Assembly (NCBI GenBank): GCA_050297015.1
Contig: JBNKRZ010000005.1
Location: forward strand, 229,624-293,623
Direction: 5' to 3'
DNA length: 64,000 nucleotides
DNA from: JACKJA01 sp050297015
GTDB lineage: Bacteria > Pseudomonadota > Alphaproteobacteria > Micavibrionales > Micavibrionaceae
In this document: positions 59,532 to 64,000 of the stretch, in pieces
Layout of the letters: the number at the start of each line of letters is the position of its first letter
Numbering within the stretch: position 1 is the stretch's first letter
The notes under the pieces: generated by a model
Database searches by the model: none
What the model was told of the DNA's origin: nothing
What the model saw: the letters and a program-made list of their open reading frames with translations, nothing else
Translations under genes and position numbers: made by a program

Positions 59532-60638
59532 ATGAGTGAAGAAAAAGTCTATACCGCAATTGGTTTGATGTCCGGCACATCGTTGGATGGGGAAATCGAC
59601 GTAGCGCTGATTGAAACCGACGGACGTGCTTACGTGAAGCCGCTGGGCTTTTATGCGCACCCTTATGATAAGGCTGTTCGTGACAAGGTGCGGGTCTGTT
59701 TCGGGCGGACGCTGCCGGATTCTGAAACGAAAGAGGCGGAGGCTTTGGTGACCGATGTTCACATAGAAGCCGTGAAAGCGTCGGGCTTTAAAGCTGATAT
59801 GATAGGTTTTCACGGTCAGACCATTACGCACGATCCCGGTCATGGGCTTTCATGGCAGCTTGGCGATGGGGCGCGGCTGGCGCAGGAGACGGGCATGGAT
59901 GTCGTGTGTGATTTTCGCATGGCTGATGTAAAAGCGGGTGGGCAGGGCGCGCCGCTGGCACCGCTTTATCACCGGGCGATTATGGCGGGAGCGGATAAGC
60001 CCGCCGCCGTTCTTAACCTCGGCGGCGTGGGCAATGTGACATATATAGGGGCGGATGATTCCCTGATCGCGTTTGATACCGGCCCGGCCAATGCCTTGAT
60101 GGATGATTATGTGGTAAAGCATTTGGGGGAGGAGTTTGACAAAGACGGTGCTCTGGCCGCGGTGGGAACGGTTGATGAGCAAGCCGTAGCGGCCTTTTTA
60201 CAGCATCCTTATTTTAAGATGTTGCCGCCGAAGTCTCTTGATCGCAATAGTTTTGAAGCCTCATTGCCGTCCTTGCCGGACGGGGCGGAAGATGCGCTGG
60301 CAACGCTCAGTGCTTTTACGGTTGAGGCGGTGGTCAAAGCCTGTGAGCATTTTCCAGACGCGCCGCGATGTTGGTATGTCTGCGGTGGCGGGCGGAAGAA
60401 TAAGCATTTGATGGAGCGCTTGCGCGTGCGGTTGGGCGTTCCCGTGCTGCCGATCGAAGAGGCAGGCTATAACGGCGACGCAATCGAGGCGGAGTGCTTT
60501 GCCTATCTGGCGGTGCGTTCGCGTTTGGAGCTGCCGCTGTCCCTGCCGGAAACAACGGGTGTGCCGCAGCCGCAAATTGGTGGGATGTATTATCCGCGCG
60601 GGGCCATGTGTGGCAAAACGCGGGTGCGCGGTTCTTGA
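59532..60638 (+). CDS. anmK: Anhydro-N-acetylmuramic acid kinase
   Basis: 368 aa from ATG 59532 (MSEEKVYTAIGLMSGTSLDG). The longer frame to 59421 runs through the repeat and is rejected. GLMSGTSLDGEIDVALIE at the start, FHGQTITHDPGHGLSWQLGDG, CDFRMADVKAGGQGAPLAPLYH and LNLGGVGNVTYIGADDSL are AnmK signatures; the C-terminal YVCGGGRKNKHLMERL completes the ATPase fold. It phosphorylates and opens 1,6-anhydroMurNAc in cell-wall recycling. Confidence 0.95.
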   Translation: MSEEKVYTAIGLMSGTSLDGEIDVALIETDGRAYVKPLGFYAHPYDKAVRDKVRVCFGRTLPDSETKEAEALVTDVHIEAVKASGFKADMIGFHGQTITHDPGHGLSWQLGDGARLAQETGMDVVCDFRMADVKAGGQGAPLAPLYHRAIMAGADKPAAVLNLGGVGNVTYIGADDSLIAFDTGPANALMDDYVVKHLGEEFDKDGALAAVGTVDEQAVAAFLQHPYFKMLPPKSLDRNSFEASLPSLPDGAEDALATLSAFTVEAVVKACEHFPDAPRCWYVCGGGRKNKHLMERLRVRLGVPVLPIEEAGYNGDAIEAECFAYLAVRSRLELPLSLPETTGVPQPQIGGMYYPRGAMCGKTRVRGS

Positions 60639-60829
60639 TAGCGTTGCAGAACAGGCTTTTCGTCAACATCTTCAATGGGATGCAGATCCATCGTTTCTTC
60701 CGCTGTAGGTTCTTTGCTTTCTTTTTCATTATCGAAAAGGGATGCTGTTTTGAATGCAAGGGTTCCTGCTCCTAAGGCTATGGTCAAAGCGATGGGGGCG
60801 GCAAAAACTTTTAATGCGGCAGCTTTCAT
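60590..60829 (-). CDS. Possible small membrane-anchored protein
   Basis: 79 aa. MKAAALKVFAAPIALTIALGAG is a likely anchor or signal, followed by an acidic stretch (NEKESKEPTAEETMDLHPIED). Weak ribosome-binding site (agaggt). It overlaps the 3' end of anmK by 49 nt on the other strand. The hydrophobic-then-charged layout supports a real small protein, but conservation is unknown. Confidence 0.45.
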   Translation of the reverse strand: MKAAALKVFAAPIALTIALGAGTLAFKTASLFDNEKESKEPTAEETMDLHPIEDVDEKPVLQRYQEPRTRVLPHMAPRG

Positions 60830-60966
60830 AATGTGTAACCTCTATTACAAATTTACTATTGTTTTATGGAGGGGCACTATAAGAGATTTCTCGCATCCCC
60901 GTCAATTTATATTATGTAAATAATTTTCCTCTTGTTCTTTAAGGCGCGGCGGGGTTTATTCATCCG

Positions 60967-61968
60967 ATGGCGATAAAAACGGCGAATTCAGACACAATTA
61001 AAGAAGCGGCTTCTCTTATAAGAGAGGGGCGGCTGGTGGCTATGCCGACGGAGACGGTCTACGGTCTGGCGGCCGATGCCACGAACGGGGAAGCGGTGGC
61101 ACGCATTTTTGAGGCCAAAGGCCGCCCGGCCTTTAATCCGCTGATTGCTCATGTGGCCTGTGTGGAAGAGGCGGCGCAGATTGTTGAGATGGATGACCGG
61201 GCACGCAGTGTTGCGCAGGCTTTCTGGCCGGGGCCGTTGACATTGATCTTGCCGCGGCGGGATGATTCCCCCATTTCTTCATTATGTAGTGCGGGTCTGC
61301 CGACGCAGGCTGTGCGGGTGCCGTCTCATAAAACGGCGCTGGCTCTTATAAAAGAGGCCGGCGTGCCCTTGGCCGCGCCCAGTGCTAATAAATCCGGAAG
61401 CGTCTCGCCGACCACGCCTTTATTGGTGGCGGAAAGTCTGGGCGATGGTGTTGATATGATTCTGGCGGCGGGGCCGTGCGATGTGGGCCTCGAATCGACC
61501 GTTCTGGATTTAAGCGGCGTGGAGGCTTTGGTTTTGCGTCCCGGTGCGATCACGGCGGAGCAAATTGGTGACGTTCTGGGTTGTGCGGTTTCTTATGATC
61601 CGGGCGACCATGATAAGCCGAAATCGCCGGGGCAGCTTTTGCGTCATTATGCGCCGTCAATTCCCGTGCGTTTGAACGCGATTGATCTGGAACCGGGGGA
61701 GGCGCTCTTGGCTTTTGGCTCTATAAAGTTTATGGGCGTTAAAGGCGGCGGTGCGGCAAAAGATTTGCCGGAGCCTATGATTCGTAATTTAAGTGAACGC
61801 GGTGATTTGCACGAAGCGGCTTCTAATTTATTCCGGATGCTGGATGAACTTGATAGTCCCAACAACAAAGGGATCGCTGTGATGGCGATCCCTGAGGACG
61901 GTTTAGGTCTGGCGATTAACGATCGTCTGCGCCGTGCGGCGGCAGGCTCCCTATCAGCCGAAAGTTAG
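60967..61968 (+). CDS. Threonylcarbamoyl-AMP synthase (Sua5/TsaC type)
   Basis: 333 aa. The YrdC domain (about 1-200) has GRLVAMPTETVYGLAADA, GRPAFNPLIAHV, FWPGPLTLILPRR and PSANKSGSVSPTTPLLV. A C-terminal Sua5 domain follows the linker SPGQLLRHYAPSIPVRLNAI, so it is the long, Sua5-like form. It makes threonylcarbamoyl-AMP for t6A37 of ANN-reading tRNAs. The start at ATG 60967 matches the family. The 3' end overlaps a small minus-strand gene. Confidence 0.92.
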   Translation: MAIKTANSDTIKEAASLIREGRLVAMPTETVYGLAADATNGEAVARIFEAKGRPAFNPLIAHVACVEEAAQIVEMDDRARSVAQAFWPGPLTLILPRRDDSPISSLCSAGLPTQAVRVPSHKTALALIKEAGVPLAAPSANKSGSVSPTTPLLVAESLGDGVDMILAAGPCDVGLESTVLDLSGVEALVLRPGAITAEQIGDVLGCAVSYDPGDHDKPKSPGQLLRHYAPSIPVRLNAIDLEPGEALLAFGSIKFMGVKGGGAAKDLPEPMIRNLSERGDLHEAASNLFRMLDELDSPNNKGIAVMAIPEDGLGLAINDRLRRAAAGSLSAES

Positions 61969-62139
61969 AGCGTGGATTTCAAGGGCACCCAACCCAGCTT
62001 CTCTCTTTCGCGTGTAATGGTTAAATTTTTCAGCTAAGTGCGCGTTGTTAAAACGACCAACTCCAAAAGCACGGTATAGGGCATTAAAACCGAAGTCGTT
62101 GTAGATTTTCTCTTTTAGTTTTTTTAGTTCTTTTTTCAT
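61954..62139 (-). CDS. Small basic protein of unknown function
   Basis: 61 aa, helix-rich and basic (MKKELKKLKEKIYNDFGFNA, then LYRAFGVGRFNNAHLAEKFN). A strong ribosome-binding site aaggagg lies 10 nt before ATG 62139. No family recognised. It overlaps the end of the Sua5-type gene by 15 nt on the opposite strand. Confidence 0.5.
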   Translation of the reverse strand: MKKELKKLKEKIYNDFGFNALYRAFGVGRFNNAHLAEKFNHYTRKREAGLGALEIHALTFG

Positions 62140-62398
62140 TTGTTAACGAACCTCCTTATTCGTTGATTTAAAAATATACGTAAATCAATTAAAAGTCAAG
62201 AAAATTCGATGTAAACGGCGCAAGTAACCGCCCTTGTTTTCTGCGGATCGTTTTTATTTTTATTGCACTCTATTTTACTGTTTTGTTTTATTTTGTTATG
62301 GGTATTTCTTGTTTATTTAAAGTAATGTGCTTTTTTGTTACTGAAGGGGCAAAAAGGAGTGGTGAGGCAAAAAAAATGGAAAAAAGTGAAAAAGATGT

Positions 62399-62427
62399 TT
62401 GACAGGAAAAAACACCCGTTATATAAG
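62399..62427 (+). promoter_or_regulatory. Strong rRNA operon promoter
   Basis: TTGACA (62399-62404), 17-bp spacer, TATAAG (62422-62427). Consensus-like -35, in the right place about 440 bp upstream of 16S rRNA. Confidence 0.8.
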
Positions 62428-62866
62428 ACCCACCTCGGCAGCGCGAAGGGCCGAAATTCGGAACGAGACGCGCTGCTTTTTGTTTGCAAAAAATAAGGCT
62501 TTACGCTTTAAAAAAGCAAAAAAAGAGTTGACTAAGGTTTTGCCAGAGACTATAAAGCAGACCTTCGTTAAATCGAGGTTTCCGGAGATTTCTCCGGTAT
62601 TACGCACCGGTATTTAGATTTCGGTCTTTTTGAGTGTGCGGCGGTTCTTGGACATCGTTGATAAGGAAAAAAGGGATACGCAGGCAGCAGTGTTGTCGGT
62701 CGTGTTGAACGCGTCAGATAAAATAGATCTGCTGGTTTTGTGTATCGCTAACTAAGTAACTACAGTTACGTGTAAGCAAGCAATTAAAGCTAAGCAGGTC
62801 CTTATATATTGACTTCTGTTAAAGAATGTCTTTATGGACAAATTAATTCTTTGAGCAGATGGATTC
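62428..62866 (+). other. 16S rRNA leader region
   Basis: No protein gene; upstream DNA from 62140 is A+T-rich without a gene. The leader contains hairpin-forming stretches such as cgaggtttccgg / ccggtat (about 62574-62613). A second possible promoter hexamer TTGACT lies at 62811. I cannot assign boxA with confidence. Confidence 0.6.

Positions 62867-64000
<1,134 letters not shown>

Noticed and set aside
62399..62617. 72-aa frame in the rRNA leader
   Set aside because: It begins inside the promoter hexamers and overlaps leader structure; no coding features.

Overview
The window comes from an alphaproteobacterium. The 16S rRNA gene at the right edge carries alphaproteobacterial signature stretches, and the housekeeping genes (pheS/pheT, polA, tyrS, rplT/rpmI, gpt, trmH-type methylase) fit that. 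Small dispersed palindromes, one of them inside the polA reading frame, recall elements known from Rickettsia-like genomes, but I cannot place the genus.

Left part (1-22.5 kb) is core chromosome: the 3' part of an RND pump gene followed by an acyl-CoA ligase; then, leftward, a cNMP-binding protein, pheT, a GNAT gene wedged between pheT and pheS, a HAD phosphatase, a secreted Lcl-repeat protein, the L20/L35 genes, a hydrolase, an NCS1 permease and gpt; then a voltage-gated sodium channel with a DUF1223 protein, polA, a UbiA prenyltransferase, a secreted unknown and an rRNA methylase. tRNA-Tyr(GTA) closes this part.

22.5-33.6 kb is an A+T-richer island next to tRNA-Tyr. A 16-bp copy of the tRNA 3' end recurs at 31575-31590, and a related 39-bp sequence recurs at 32276. 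A serine-recombinase tail (22835-22957) and a truncated phage NlpC/P60 gene (33294-33557) are relics of mobile DNA. Between them lies a tight, same-strand cluster: a nucleotidyltransferase-aminotransferase fusion, a short histidine-phosphatase-like protein, a full histidine phosphatase, a 77-aa unknown, a TyrA-like dehydrogenase, a 575-aa protein of no family I recognise, an alanine-racemase-like enzyme and a VanX-like D-Ala-D-Ala dipeptidase. Together they suggest an undescribed amino-acid-derived pathway with D-amino-acid chemistry. A HigBA toxin-antitoxin pair sits between the two att-like sequences.

33.6-40.6 kb is a TetR-controlled tripartite RND efflux operon (outer-membrane factor, adaptor, pump, flavodoxin-fold reductase) with a clear promoter overlapped by a 40-bp-spaced direct repeat. 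40.7-54.4 kb is an A+T-rich exopolysaccharide locus: LamG-like protein, exosortase-EpsI fusion, glycosyltransferases, ligase/polymerase, acyltransferase, WecG-type transferase, flippase, and a beta-helix/DUF2264 pair. Its right half is flanked by inverted copies of a short terminal sequence that also forms a complete MITE at 11802-11969.

54.7-64 kb returns to core genes: an AsmA/YhdP-like protein, tyrS, a GIY-YIG gene flanked by inverted dispersed repeats, anmK, a Sua5-type tsaC, then a strong rRNA promoter and the first 1.1 kb of 16S rRNA.
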